From Planctomycetota bacterium (lineage in GTDB: Bacteria; Planctomycetota; MHYJ01; JACPRB01), in contig JACQVR010000023.1 in NCBI GenBank assembly GCA_016209705.1, positions 1-64,000 on the forward strand: a stretch of DNA of 64,000 nucleotides. Reading direction: 5' to 3'. Shown one piece after another: positions 26,849-34,200 of the stretch (position 1 is its first letter; each line of letters starts with the position of its first letter). The notes below the pieces were generated by a model. The model saw only the letters and a list, made by a program, of their open reading frames with translations, ran no database searches and had not been told where the DNA came from. The position numbers were made by a program, and so were the translations under genes.

Positions 26849-26935
26849 AGTGGCGAAGTACGAAGTACGAATCACGAAGTACGAATCTCGCGCTCCGTAA
26901 TTCCTGATTCGAAATTCGTAATTCGTGTTTCGTTA
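26849..26935. repeat. period-7 inverted repeat between fliH and fliI
   Basis: The left arm carries the words CGAAGTA, CGAAGTA, CGAATCA, CGAAGTA, CGAATCT. The right arm carries the complementary series ATTCGAA, ATTCGTA, ATTCGTG, TTTCGTT, ATTCG, ending in the fliH stop codon. The arms can fold into a long imperfect hairpin. This element separates two genes that otherwise are nearly always adjacent. Confidence 0.8.
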
Positions 26936-27529
26936 TTCGGGAGTCTCCCCCCAACCCAACAGCTCGCGTTCGATCTGGGCGAGCTGCGAATCGAGGCGCG
27001 CATCGACGTCTCCTTCCGCCGTGCGCAGCAGGCAGCCTCCCGGCGCCAGCGTCTCATCTCCGACAAGACGCACGCCGGCGGCGATGCCCCGTTCGGCCGT
27101 TCCCGCTTCGATGCGGCGCAGATCGTCCGGATGAAGGCGCACCTCGAGAAGATGACGCCGCGACGCCAGCGCGATCGCCGCCCGCACATTGGCCTCCGCG
27201 ACGGGATGCCCCAACGCCACGCGCGCTTTCACGATCTTCCCGGCCAAGGCAACGGCCAGGCGAACCAGGTCCCGCTCCGCTTCCGCTTCCAATCGCTTCC
27301 GCCCGCGGTCCAACGCGTCCAGAACCCGCTCCAGCGCGCCGGTCTCCAGGCGCGCCGCCTCGGCGCGTCCCTCTTCGTATCCGCGCCGGCGCGCTTCTTC
27401 GCGCACGCGCTCCGCTTCCGCCAGCCCCCCCATCAACGCCTCGCGGGCCGTCTCGCGCGCCCGAGCGACGATCGCCTTCGCCTCCGCTTCGAAGTCCGTC
27501 CACTCGATCGGCTGGAATTCGTCCTGCAT
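26933..27529 (-). CDS. fliH: flagellar export ATPase regulator FliH
   Basis: 198 residues, helical with a long charged coiled coil (EAEAKAIVARARETAREALM, EAERVREEARRRGYEEGRAE) containing the GxxxG-like YEEGRAEA repeats typical of FliH. A C-terminal domain follows (VRLAVALAGKIVKARVALGH, VRLHPDDLRRIEAG, LAPGGCLLRTAEGDVDARLD) resembling the FliH/V-ATPase E subunit. It negatively regulates FliI and links it to the C-ring through FliN. The ATG at 27529 overlaps the fliG stop (TGATG), so the short FliG reading frame is tied to fliH translation. Confidence 0.92.
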   Translation of the reverse strand: MQDEFQPIEWTDFEAEAKAIVARARETAREALMGGLAEAERVREEARRRGYEEGRAEAARLETGALERVLDALDRGRKRLEAEAERDLVRLAVALAGKIVKARVALGHPVAEANVRAAIALASRRHLLEVRLHPDDLRRIEAGTAERGIAAGVRLVGDETLAPGGCLLRTAEGDVDARLDSQLAQIERELLGWGETPE

Positions 27530-28287
27530 CAGCCCCTTTCTCCGCGACGAGCGCCCCGGAGCCGGTCCGCCATGGCGGGATCCTCGCGTTCCAGCGCCTG
27601 GACGATGCCATGCTCCGTGTCGGGATCGACCCGTCCCAAAAGCTCCACGACCGCTTCCCACCGGCGCGCCTCGGGCCGGACCTCCGCCCGCGCGTGCGCC
27701 AGCTTCTGTTCAAGGCCCCGCTCGACCTCTCGTAACGCGTCCCCGGTCACGCCGTCCAGGGTGACCAGACGTTTCAGCGCCTCCACCTGAAGCTTCAGCG
27801 GAAGCTGTTGAAGAACCTCCGCCGCCCGAGCCAGCGGCAGGAAGGCGAGCACCAGCGCCGCGGCTTGAGGATGTTCGCCGCCGAGCGCCGCCGCGATCCG
27901 GTCGGCGGCCGTCCGCGACAGGAATCCGAAGGGAGACGCATTCAGCGCGGATTCCACCTCGTGCATCGCCTGTCGCCGCTCTTCAGGATCCAGAACGGCT
28001 TCCGCCAGCGCGCGGGCGTACTCCAGGCCGCCGGCCGCGGCGAGCTCGCCGTTCTTCCATGAACGCTCGAATTCGCGCAGCGCCGATTCGACTTCCTCGC
28101 GGGAGGGCGGGTCGTGATCCAGCCGCGCGATCTCGACCAGCACGTCCCGCCGCTCGTCCGGATTCAGATGCCTCAAGAGGGCGCGGACGGTTTCCGGCTC
28201 GACCGCCGACAATACGACGGCGATGCGGCGCGCGCCGGGCACGCCCATCGGAACCGGCACCGGATCCCGTTCGCCCGCCGGATTCAT
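27529..28287 (-). CDS. fliG: FliG, flagellar switch protein lacking the C-terminal torque domain
   Basis: 252 residues against about 330-345 for complete FliG. The N-terminal domain that binds FliF is recognisable (ARRIAVVLSAVEPETVRALL, LNPDERRDVLVEIARL). The middle domain keeps the FliM-binding EHPQ motif (ALGGEHPQAAALVLAFLPLA) and LQVEALKRLVTLDGVTGDAL. It then ends WEAVVELLGRVDPDTEHGIV, QALEREDPAMADRLRGARRG. Canonical FliG continues from this point (RxxMFxFEDL) into FliG_C with the charged torque helix that meets MotA; that domain is entirely absent. The stop overlaps the fliH ATG, so this is not a simple recent frameshift. The ATGA overlap with fliF is normal. Confidence 0.9.
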   Translation of the reverse strand: MNPAGERDPVPVPMGVPGARRIAVVLSAVEPETVRALLRHLNPDERRDVLVEIARLDHDPPSREEVESALREFERSWKNGELAAAGGLEYARALAEAVLDPEERRQAMHEVESALNASPFGFLSRTAADRIAAALGGEHPQAAALVLAFLPLARAAEVLQQLPLKLQVEALKRLVTLDGVTGDALREVERGLEQKLAHARAEVRPEARRWEAVVELLGRVDPDTEHGIVQALEREDPAMADRLRGARRGERG

Positions 28288-29606
28288 GCGCGCAGCCACT
28301 TTCGCAACGCCGCGGCCGCCGCGCGGGGATCGCTCGCGATGGACGTTCCCACGCTGCGGCGCAGATCTTCCAGGGTCGCGTCCGGCGCGGCGGGCGCCGC
28401 TTGGGAGGAAACGGGACTTCCGTCTTCGACGGTCACGCCGGAGGCCGCCGCCAGGGCGCGCCGGACCGTGATGAACGACACCGCCGCGAGCGCCACCAGA
28501 GGGACGGCGACCAGATAGATCCACGGCCACGCCCGCGGCGCCTCGCGCGCCGCCGACATCCGGCCGAGGGGCCAGAGGAGGATCGAAACGGCGCGCTCGT
28601 CGGAAATCCCCGTCGCCCGGCGAACGGTTTCGGCGCATTGACGAACGAATTCCGCGCGCTCGGCTTCCTCCTCCGGAGCGCCCGAAGCCCCGTGGGAAAA
28701 CGGAACGAGGGCGGCGATGGAAATGAACTCCACGCCCTCCGGGTCCCCTTCTTCGTGGCCGTCAAGAATCGCGGCGTCGCACACGACGTCGCTCTCCTGC
28801 GCGGTTTTCTGTTCCGGAGCCAAGCGTACGACCGCGGAGACCCGCGATCCTTCCGGCAGGACCCGCAGCGCCTTGCGTTCGATCTCTTCCGCGCAGGCGC
28901 GCTCGCGCTCGCGAAGGCCGGGAATTCCGGGAGCGGCCTCTCCGGAAATTCGATGGAGCACGCCGGAACGGTCCGTCAGGGTCACGGCTTCCGGCTTCAG
29001 GCCGGAAACCGCCGCGGTGAGCAGCCCCCGAATGGCGTCCGCGTTGGCGCGCAACAGCGTGGCGCCGGGCTTGAGTTCCACCATGACCGCCGCGGAGGCT
29101 TCGGCCCCTCGATTCCATCCCAGCTTGCGCGCCTCCGCCTGCTCCGTGATGTGCACGCGGGCCCTCCGGACCGGCTCCATGCTTTCGATCCAATCGGACA
29201 ACCGGTTCTGAAGCTCCACCAGCCATCGCCGATCGAACTGCCATCGCGTTCCGAAGAAATTCGACTCCTCCACGAAGCGGAAGCGGGAGTCCTTCTCCAA
29301 AGCGCCGTCGTCGCGCCAACTCCGCAGCGCCTCGGACGCTCGGTCCGCGGGAACGTAGACGGCGCCGGCTTCGACGTCCCGGGGAATACCGCACGCTTCG
29401 AGCCGCTCCAGAAGGCGCGCGCGCTCGCCGGCGGTCCACGAGGCGTCGGCGATCTTCACCTGGCCCGAAGGCTCGATCGGCCGGGATCCCCACGACAGCG
29501 CCAGGGCGAGCAACACCGCCAGGATGACCAGGCAGGCGCGGATTCCCCAAGGCAGCGCAGACCACGTGGAACGGAACGAAACGGCGAAGTGCTTTACCCT
29601 CTCCAT
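28284..29606 (-). CDS. fliF: flagellar MS-ring protein FliF
   Basis: 440 residues, clearly shorter than the 530-570 typical of FliF. The N-terminal TM helix (GIRACLVILAVLLALALSWG) precedes ring-building motifs RBM1-3 (YVPADRASEALRSWRDDGAL, LVELQNRLSDWIESMEPVRR, ARVHITEQAEARKLGWN, AASAVMVELKPGATLL-like ASAAVMVELKPGATLLRANA). A second TM helix follows (WPWIYLVAVPLVALAAVSFI). The C-terminal tail LEDLRRSVGTSIASDPRAAA, AALRKWLRA matches the FliG-binding end. The region around RBM3 seems compact. It is the first gene of the operon and the likely target of the sigma-28-type promoter at 29712-29738. Confidence 0.92.
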   Translation of the reverse strand: MERVKHFAVSFRSTWSALPWGIRACLVILAVLLALALSWGSRPIEPSGQVKIADASWTAGERARLLERLEACGIPRDVEAGAVYVPADRASEALRSWRDDGALEKDSRFRFVEESNFFGTRWQFDRRWLVELQNRLSDWIESMEPVRRARVHITEQAEARKLGWNRGAEASAAVMVELKPGATLLRANADAIRGLLTAAVSGLKPEAVTLTDRSGVLHRISGEAAPGIPGLRERERACAEEIERKALRVLPEGSRVSAVVRLAPEQKTAQESDVVCDAAILDGHEEGDPEGVEFISIAALVPFSHGASGAPEEEAERAEFVRQCAETVRRATGISDERAVSILLWPLGRMSAAREAPRAWPWIYLVAVPLVALAAVSFITVRRALAAASGVTVEDGSPVSSQAAPAAPDATLEDLRRSVGTSIASDPRAAAAALRKWLRA

Positions 29607-29711
29607 CGGTCTCGCCGGAAACGCGTGCCCGCGTTCCCGGCCCCCTCTGCTCCGGGCCCCGGATCGCCGCCCTACCCCCGTTGGCGGGGCGCCGACATGG
29701 ACCCCTAATCC

Positions 29712-29738
29712 TTATCGGCCGGACGCGGGGAAAAATTG
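29712..29738 (-). promoter_or_regulatory. predicted sigma-28 (FliA) promoter for fliF operon
   Basis: On the minus strand the -10 element is GCCGATAA (29712-29719), identical to the sigma-28 consensus. Eleven bases further upstream CAATTTTT (29731-29738) matches the -35 TAAAGTTT at five of eight positions. The start would lie about 100 nt before the fliF ATG. Since fliA is the operon's last gene, this implies an autoregulatory loop. Confidence 0.6.
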
Positions 29739-29788
29739 AGTCGGCGTGAAAAGTTCAGTTCCACTCGCCGGATGGGACTCGCCGTCCT

Positions 29789-30034
29789 TCAACGCGCGGG
29801 GCGGACACCCTCGTCCCCGAGAAGCTGGATGACCTCGCGCAGGGGACGATGGCGTTTCAGCAGCTCGATCTTGCGCAAGCGCTCAAATACGTCCTCGCCG
29901 TAGAGGCGGTGCCCGGACTCGGTCCATTCCGCCTCTTTGATCAGCCCCATCATGGTGTAATTGTGGATCGTCTGCCGGGACAAATTCGTGTACTTCATCA
30001 CTTCGCCGATCTTGTACAGCTTCTTCGGCGCCAT
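29789..30034 (-). CDS. MerR-family DNA-binding protein (HTH domain only)
   Basis: 81 residues consisting almost solely of a MerR winged helix: LYKIGEVMKYTNLSRQTIHN, YTMMGLIKEAEWTESGHRLY, GEDVFERLRKIELLKRHRPL. The usual coiled-coil dimer helix and effector domain are missing, so it may dimerise differently or act with a partner. It lies between the flagellar operon and a phosphofructokinase gene on the same strand, and directly upstream of the fliF promoter. The upstream region holds an extended -10 and a TGTAAA direct repeat that may be its own operator. Target genes are unknown. Confidence 0.85.
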   Translation of the reverse strand: MAPKKLYKIGEVMKYTNLSRQTIHNYTMMGLIKEAEWTESGHRLYGEDVFERLRKIELLKRHRPLREVIQLLGDEGVRPAR

Positions 30035-30064
30035 AGTTCCTCCCAGGTCGGCGCGCCACCGCAG

Positions 30065-30084
30065 TGTAAATTATAACATGTAAA
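30065..30084 (-). promoter_or_regulatory. merR-type promoter/operator with TGTAAA direct repeat
   Basis: On the minus strand TGTTATAAT (30070-30078) is an extended -10. TGTAAA occurs on the plus strand at 30065-30070 and again at 30079-30084, 14 nt apart, flanking it. The AT-rich island stands out in its surroundings, about 35-45 nt upstream of the MerR ATG. Autoregulation is inferred. Confidence 0.45.
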
Positions 30085-30095
30085 ATACGCCGCGG

Positions 30096-31139
30096 CTACG
30101 GTCCGTCCCCGAACGAGGTTCCCACGGCTCGCGCCGCGCGCACCAATTCATGATCGCGGGGCACGCGCTTGACGCGGCCCGAAACGCGACGAAGCGGAAC
30201 ATGAACCAGGCGGCCCTTCCGGATGGCCACCATGTGGCCGAAGGTCCCGCGGGCGGCCAGATCCAACGCGGCCGCGCCGAGCCGCGTCGCCAAGACCCGA
30301 TCCGCCGGGGTCGGCGGCGCGCTCCGCTGCAAGTGTCCCAGCACGGTCACGCGGGAGTCGAACCCGGCTTCCTCCAGACGGTCCGCGACCGCCGTGCCGA
30401 CGATGCCGGGGTGCAGCGACCGGCGCTGGATCCCTTCGGGGCCCGCCCCTTCGGCCACGACCACGATGCTGAAGCGGCGATCCCGAACGCGGGAGCGAAT
30501 GTGATCGACGACCCGGGCGATCGAGCCGGGGATTTCGGGAAGGAGGATGACGTCCGCGCCGCCGGCGATGCCCGCGTGCAACCCGATCCAGCCGGCCGTC
30601 CGCCCCATCACTTCCACGACCATGATCCGGCGGTGCGCGTCCGCCGTCGCGTGCAGGATGGACACCGCCTCCGCCGCCACGGTGGCGGCGGTGTCGAACC
30701 CGAACGTAATGTCCGTCTCCGCGACGTCGTTGTCGATGGTCTTGGGAATCCCGATCACGGGCGCGCCGCGCCGCGCCAATCCGTCCGCGATGGCCATGGT
30801 GCCGTCCCCGCCCAAGCACATCAGGGCGTCCAGCTTGAGGTGCCGGAGGTGGCGCAGCGCCACGGCGGAAACGTCCCCCCGTTCGCCGAAATGAAATGGA
30901 TTGCCCTTGTTGCTCGTTCCCAAGATCGTGCCCGCGCGACACAAAATTCCGGACACGTCTTCGTACATCAGCGGCCGCCAGCGACGCTCGATGAGTCCCG
31001 AGAAGCCGTCCAGGATGCCCACGCATTGCGCCCGGTGCTGGAGAATTCCTTTCTTGACCACCGCCCGGATGGCGGCGTTCAGGCCCGGACTGTCTCCTCC
31101 GCCGGTCAGGACACCCAGCCGAAGGCCGCCCCGTTTCAT
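30096..31139 (-). CDS. 6-phosphofructokinase (group III, ATP-type active site with PKTIDND)
   Basis: Phosphorylates fructose 6-phosphate in glycolysis; 347 residues. PFKA-family motifs are LGVLTGGGDSPGLNAAIRAV at the N-terminus, AGTILGTSNKGNPF, LMCLGGDGTMAIADGLARRG, IGIPKTIDNDVAETDITFGF, the substrate-binding VVEVMGRTAGWIGLHAGIAG and LLPEIPG. The Gly in GGDG favours ATP, since PPi enzymes have GGDD. The Lys of PKTIDND replaces the Gly of classical ATP enzymes, so the donor should be tested. It lies upstream of the MerR gene on the same strand with about 60 nt between. Cytosolic. Confidence 0.92.
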   Translation of the reverse strand: MKRGGLRLGVLTGGGDSPGLNAAIRAVVKKGILQHRAQCVGILDGFSGLIERRWRPLMYEDVSGILCRAGTILGTSNKGNPFHFGERGDVSAVALRHLRHLKLDALMCLGGDGTMAIADGLARRGAPVIGIPKTIDNDVAETDITFGFDTAATVAAEAVSILHATADAHRRIMVVEVMGRTAGWIGLHAGIAGGADVILLPEIPGSIARVVDHIRSRVRDRRFSIVVVAEGAGPEGIQRRSLHPGIVGTAVADRLEEAGFDSRVTVLGHLQRSAPPTPADRVLATRLGAAALDLAARGTFGHMVAIRKGRLVHVPLRRVSGRVKRVPRDHELVRAARAVGTSFGDGP

Positions 31140-31149
31140 GAACGCCTTT

Positions 31150-31200
31150 CCGTCCGTTCGTAGTTCGAAGTATGAAGTTCGAAGTCGGCTTCAAACTTCA
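31150..31200. repeat. period-7 inverted repeat upstream of phosphofructokinase gene
   Basis: Seven-nt words GTTCGTA, GTTCGAA, GTATGAA, GTTCGAA run into a complementary CTTCAAACTTC. GAAGTTCGAAG pairs with that arm with one mismatch. It lies in the divergent gap between the phosphofructokinase gene and the membrane-protein gene at 31317. Confidence 0.65.
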
Positions 31201-31316
31201 AACCACCTGCTCCCAACTATAAGAACGGCGCCGGGGGCCGAGCCATCTTTATCATGGCCGGCGGGCCAAAGCCCGGAGCGGGTTTTAGCCGATGATCATC
31301 ATGCGGAGCGCAGCGC

Positions 31317-32027
31317 ATGAACATGGCGGATGTGGTGGCGTTCGTGGAGCGGATGAATCTGGCGCACCACCAGAGCGTCATCGGTCCCTATTTCCCCGAC
31401 ATCCTGGCGCTGCTGTCCATCGTATTCGGAGGGTCCTTCCTGCTTTTCGGATGGAAGCATCACGAATACTATCTCGGCGTGACGGGACTTCTGGTGGGCG
31501 CCTGGGCGGGCTTGCTCCTGAAGAACCATGCGGCGCAATCCGGCACGCTGGCTCCCTTCATTTATGTCGCCGTGTGCGCCACGGCCGGCGCGTTCATCGG
31601 CGCGTGTTGTCCCCGCTTCGTGGGCATTCTGCTGGGGGGATTCACGGTGGCGCTCTTCGCCTATCTTTTCCGACCCTCCCTCTTCCGGCCGGGACAGCAG
31701 ACGCTGCTGGATCTGTGCCTCCTCTTTCTCCTGGGAGGTGGTTTGGGAGGGTTGTTTCCCAAGTTCTTCTATATCCTGAACTCTTCCCTGATCGGGAGCG
31801 TGTTCATCACCTACGGGCTTTCGCTGGGAATTCTGGCCCGGCTTCCCCTGACCTCTCCTCAGGGGAAGGTGTTCCTGCACCTCTTGGTGTTTCTTCCTCT
31901 CTTCCTCTTCGGTCTCATCTATCAAGCGTTTTCCGGGCGCGGCGCGGAACTGGCCTTCGTGCGGGAGGCGCCTGCGCCTGCGCGGCGAACCCGCCCCGTG
32001 CGCGCCACCGTCGAAGTGGCGGAATGA
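31317..32027 (+). CDS. polytopic membrane protein, unknown function (DUF4203-like)
   Basis: 236 residues with six or seven hydrophobic segments, spaced with glycine-rich helices (DILALLSIVFGGSFLLFGWK, LGVTGLLVGAWAGLLLKNHA, APFIYVAVCATAGAFIGACC, RFVGILLGGFTVALFAYLF, SLIGSVFITYGLSLGILARL, FLHLLVFLPLFLFGLIYQAF). This resembles the DUF4203/TMEM198-like family of small glycine-zipper membrane proteins. The C-terminal 35 residues are soluble and basic. The ATG at 31317 is followed two codons later by another ATG. No function is known. The upstream region is divergent with the phosphofructokinase gene. Confidence 0.6.
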   Translation: MNMADVVAFVERMNLAHHQSVIGPYFPDILALLSIVFGGSFLLFGWKHHEYYLGVTGLLVGAWAGLLLKNHAAQSGTLAPFIYVAVCATAGAFIGACCPRFVGILLGGFTVALFAYLFRPSLFRPGQQTLLDLCLLFLLGGGLGGLFPKFFYILNSSLIGSVFITYGLSLGILARLPLTSPQGKVFLHLLVFLPLFLFGLIYQAFSGRGAELAFVREAPAPARRTRPVRATVEVAE

Positions 32028-32112
32028 AAAAAGTCCGCGTCCGGCATCCCGATTTGTCCGTCCGTTCCACGCGCGCGTATAATTATTGAGCCAGCCGTGA
32101 AAGGATGACCCC

Positions 32113-32946
32113 ATGGCGCCGTGGGATGAGACGACGCCCGCCACCGAGCGCTTCACGTTTTCGTACCACGTGACGTGCACGAACATCCTGATCGGCATCA
32201 GCCTCCTCTCTCTGGGAGCGGCGGTCCTGGCTCGTCCTTTGGGTTATCCGGATCCCACGGGCGCGCTGGCGTTCACCTCCGAAGCCGCCCTTCACCGTTT
32301 CCAGGTGTGGAGATTCCTCACCTATTCCTTCGCGCACGCGCTGGAACCCGGGCCGCTGATCGGTTTCGCCCTGTGCAGCTTCATTTTGTACCGTTGGGGC
32401 CACGAACTGGAATGGGACTGGGGCTGGCCGCGGTTCCTGGCTTTCTACCTGGGCGCGGCGGCTTATGGAGCGCTGGCCCACGCGACCTTTCAAGCGCTGA
32501 CCGCCCAGCCCGTCCTGCCGGCCCTGGACGGCTACGGTCCGGCGCTGGCGGTGATGCTCGCGCATGCGTTCCAACCTTCCAAGCGGCCGGTGCTATTTCT
32601 GATGCTCCTGCCCATACCGCCCCTCCTGGCGTTCGCGTTGAGCCTGGGCGCCGCGGTGCTGGTCAGCGCCGGATTCATTCAGGTAGGCACGTCGCCGTTC
32701 ACCGTGGCGGGCGCATCGCTCGCCGGATGGGGGTATTTGGTCTTGGATCCCCGCATGGATCGCTTGTTGGACGCCTGGGAAATCCGGCGCACGCGCTCGC
32801 GCACCGTGCGGGAAGCCGAGGCGCACCGCGACGTAGATCGGCTGCTGGACAAGATTCAAAGGACGGGCATGGCGTCGCTCAGCGCCCGGGAACGCCGGAT
32901 TCTCAAGCGGGCCAGCCGCTATTACGGCCGGCGCCAACATGGGTAA
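32113..32946 (+). CDS. rhomboid-fold membrane protein lacking the catalytic residues
   Basis: 277 residues. About six membrane helices occupy residues 20-215, with the rhomboid layout: VWRFLTYSFAHALEPGPLIG resembles the WRxxT..F.H motif, and SFILYRWGHELEWDWGWPRF and LAFYLGAAAYGALAHATFQA follow. The GxSG motif is replaced by LDGYGPALAVMLAHAF and the catalytic His region by AGASLAGWGYLVLD, so protease activity is unlikely. The C-terminus (VDRLLDKIQRTGMASLSARE, RRILKRASRYY) matches the small helical tail seen on bacteroidetes and planctomycete rhomboids (DUF6576-like). It overlaps the next gene by 8 nt. Confidence 0.75.
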   Translation: MAPWDETTPATERFTFSYHVTCTNILIGISLLSLGAAVLARPLGYPDPTGALAFTSEAALHRFQVWRFLTYSFAHALEPGPLIGFALCSFILYRWGHELEWDWGWPRFLAFYLGAAAYGALAHATFQALTAQPVLPALDGYGPALAVMLAHAFQPSKRPVLFLMLLPIPPLLAFALSLGAAVLVSAGFIQVGTSPFTVAGASLAGWGYLVLDPRMDRLLDAWEIRRTRSRTVREAEAHRDVDRLLDKIQRTGMASLSARERRILKRASRYYGRRQHG

Positions 32947-33784
32947 GGGCGCCCGGGGAGCGATCAAGGGGATCGCGTTTCTTCTTCCCCTCGCCCTGCT
33001 CGCCGCCGCCGTGGGAGGATTCGGCTCTGACCTGCGACGTCTCCTGGAGCGCCGCAAACTTGCCGTGGAGGTAGGTTCTCACCTGTACATCGTCCCGAAC
33101 GGCGACTGGAAAGAACACCTCTCCTTGTGGACGGAGGACGTGCTGGCGCACCTCTCCCGGGCCGACTCCTCATCCGACCGCGCGCGCCCCCGTTTCGGAT
33201 TCCGGCCGTTCACCCGCAAGCTGACCCTTCTCGTCGTCGATCCGGCGGAATTCGACGAGCTCCCGTCCGAAGGCTCTCTCTACCCCAAGCACGCGCACAG
33301 CGCCTACGATCCCTCGAACGATCGGATCACGCTCCGCCGGGCGCCGGAGCCGCGGCTGTTGCGGCGGTCCCTCGCCATGGAGCTGGCGCTGGCGATGCTC
33401 CACCACGCCGCGGAGGATCCCCAGGTCGGCTGGAGCCCCTGGCTCTGCGAAGGAATCGCCCGCTACTTCGAAGTCGACCCCCTCGGGACCGAAGGCCGGC
33501 GGCGGGAGGATCTTCTCCGGCGGGCCCAGGACGATTGCGGCGCCGGCGATCTGGCCCGATTGCGACGGGCTCCGGCACGCGCGTTCTCCGAACCCGGCGA
33601 TGCGCAGGCATCCGCCCGGGCTTACGCGCTCCTCCACTTTCTGGTCCATACCCCTGACTACGGTGCGCACTTCGAGGAGTATGTCCGCGAAGAGCGCAAG
33701 CCGGGGCCCGTCGATCCGGCGGCGTTCGGCCGCATCTTCGGCCCCGCGGTGGAAGAGGACTGGCTCGCCTTCCTGAACCGATAG
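32939..33784 (+). CDS. membrane-anchored protein with degenerate gluzincin-like domain
   Basis: 281 residues. An N-terminal hydrophobic segment (GIAFLLPLALLAAAVGGFGS) acts as anchor or signal. The body resembles the DUF1570/peptidase-MA-like group: VGSHLYIVPNGDWKEHLSLW, LTLLVVDPAEFDELPSEGSL, AYDPSNDRITLRRAPEPRL. The expected HEXXH is replaced by AMELALAMLHHAAED; then WSPWLCEGIARYFEVDPLGT matches the downstream 'WLxEGlAxYFE' motif. The zinc ligands are therefore mostly lost. It overlaps the pseudo-rhomboid gene by 8 nt, so the two probably act together. Function unknown. Confidence 0.55.
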   Translation: MGKGARGAIKGIAFLLPLALLAAAVGGFGSDLRRLLERRKLAVEVGSHLYIVPNGDWKEHLSLWTEDVLAHLSRADSSSDRARPRFGFRPFTRKLTLLVVDPAEFDELPSEGSLYPKHAHSAYDPSNDRITLRRAPEPRLLRRSLAMELALAMLHHAAEDPQVGWSPWLCEGIARYFEVDPLGTEGRRREDLLRRAQDDCGAGDLARLRRAPARAFSEPGDAQASARAYALLHFLVHTPDYGAHFEEYVREERKPGPVDPAAFGRIFGPAVEEDWLAFLNR

Positions 33785-33868
33785 GGATTCGACAGATAGG
33801 CTCCCAGGTAACAATTGACAGCGGCGCGAGGGATCTTGAGAATACCGGCCTTTCGGCGGGAGCCTTTC

Positions 33869-34087
33869 ATGGGAATCGAGAAATACGACGAAATGAGTCG
33901 GTTGGTCAACGAGGCGCGGATCCAGTTCGAGGAATTCCAGAGCGGAAAGAAGATCGCCGCGATGCGCGGCCGCAAGTTGCTCCAGGAGATCAAGAAACTC
34001 GCCCAGGATTGCCGCATCGAGATCCTGGATCTCAAGAAGCCGAAGCCGGAGGGAGGCCCCACCCCCGAGGAACCGAAGGCCCTCTAG
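33869..34087 (+). CDS. histone H1-like (Hc1-type) small DNA-binding protein
   Basis: 72 residues. IEKYDEMSRLVNEARIQFEE with FQSGKKIAAMRGRKLLQEIK and KLAQDCRIEILDLKKPK aligns by eye with the conserved core of the bacterial Hc1-like histone H1 family found in Chlamydiae, Bacteroidetes and Planctomycetes (F-x-K-F-x-x-G-x-K-x-A-x-x-R-x-R ... L-x-K-L-A-x-x-x-R-x-E). It is probably a nucleoid-associated protein. The ATG at 33869 gives the natural length; an upstream in-frame codon at 33815 is less likely. It stands alone between plus-strand genes and the minus-strand mnmA. Confidence 0.72.
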   Translation: MGIEKYDEMSRLVNEARIQFEEFQSGKKIAAMRGRKLLQEIKKLAQDCRIEILDLKKPKPEGGPTPEEPKAL

Positions 34088-34091
34088 GAGC

Positions 34092-34200
34092 GCGTCGAGA
34101 TATTCAAGGGGATGTCGAGATATAGGAGATGCAGGTGATAAGACCCCCATGTGGGGTACGGCACTTCTTCATATCTCCAATATCCCGACAATCTCCTAGC
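34092..34200. repeat. inverted repeat of ATATCTCC-type words between convergent genes
   Basis: Words such as GTCGAGATATTC and GTCGAGATATAGGAGAT on the left are mirrored by CATATCTCCAATATCCCGAC and AATCTCC on the right, with CCCCCATGTGGGG as an internal hairpin (34143-34155). It lies between the convergent Hc1-like gene and mnmA, where it could act as a bidirectional terminator, though T-runs are absent. Confidence 0.55.

Noticed and set aside
27400-27529. FliG C-terminal domain restored by reading through the fliG stop
   Set aside because: The in-frame continuation past TGA is an Arg/Ser-rich shadow of fliH with a further stop after about 30 codons and no FliG_C pattern.
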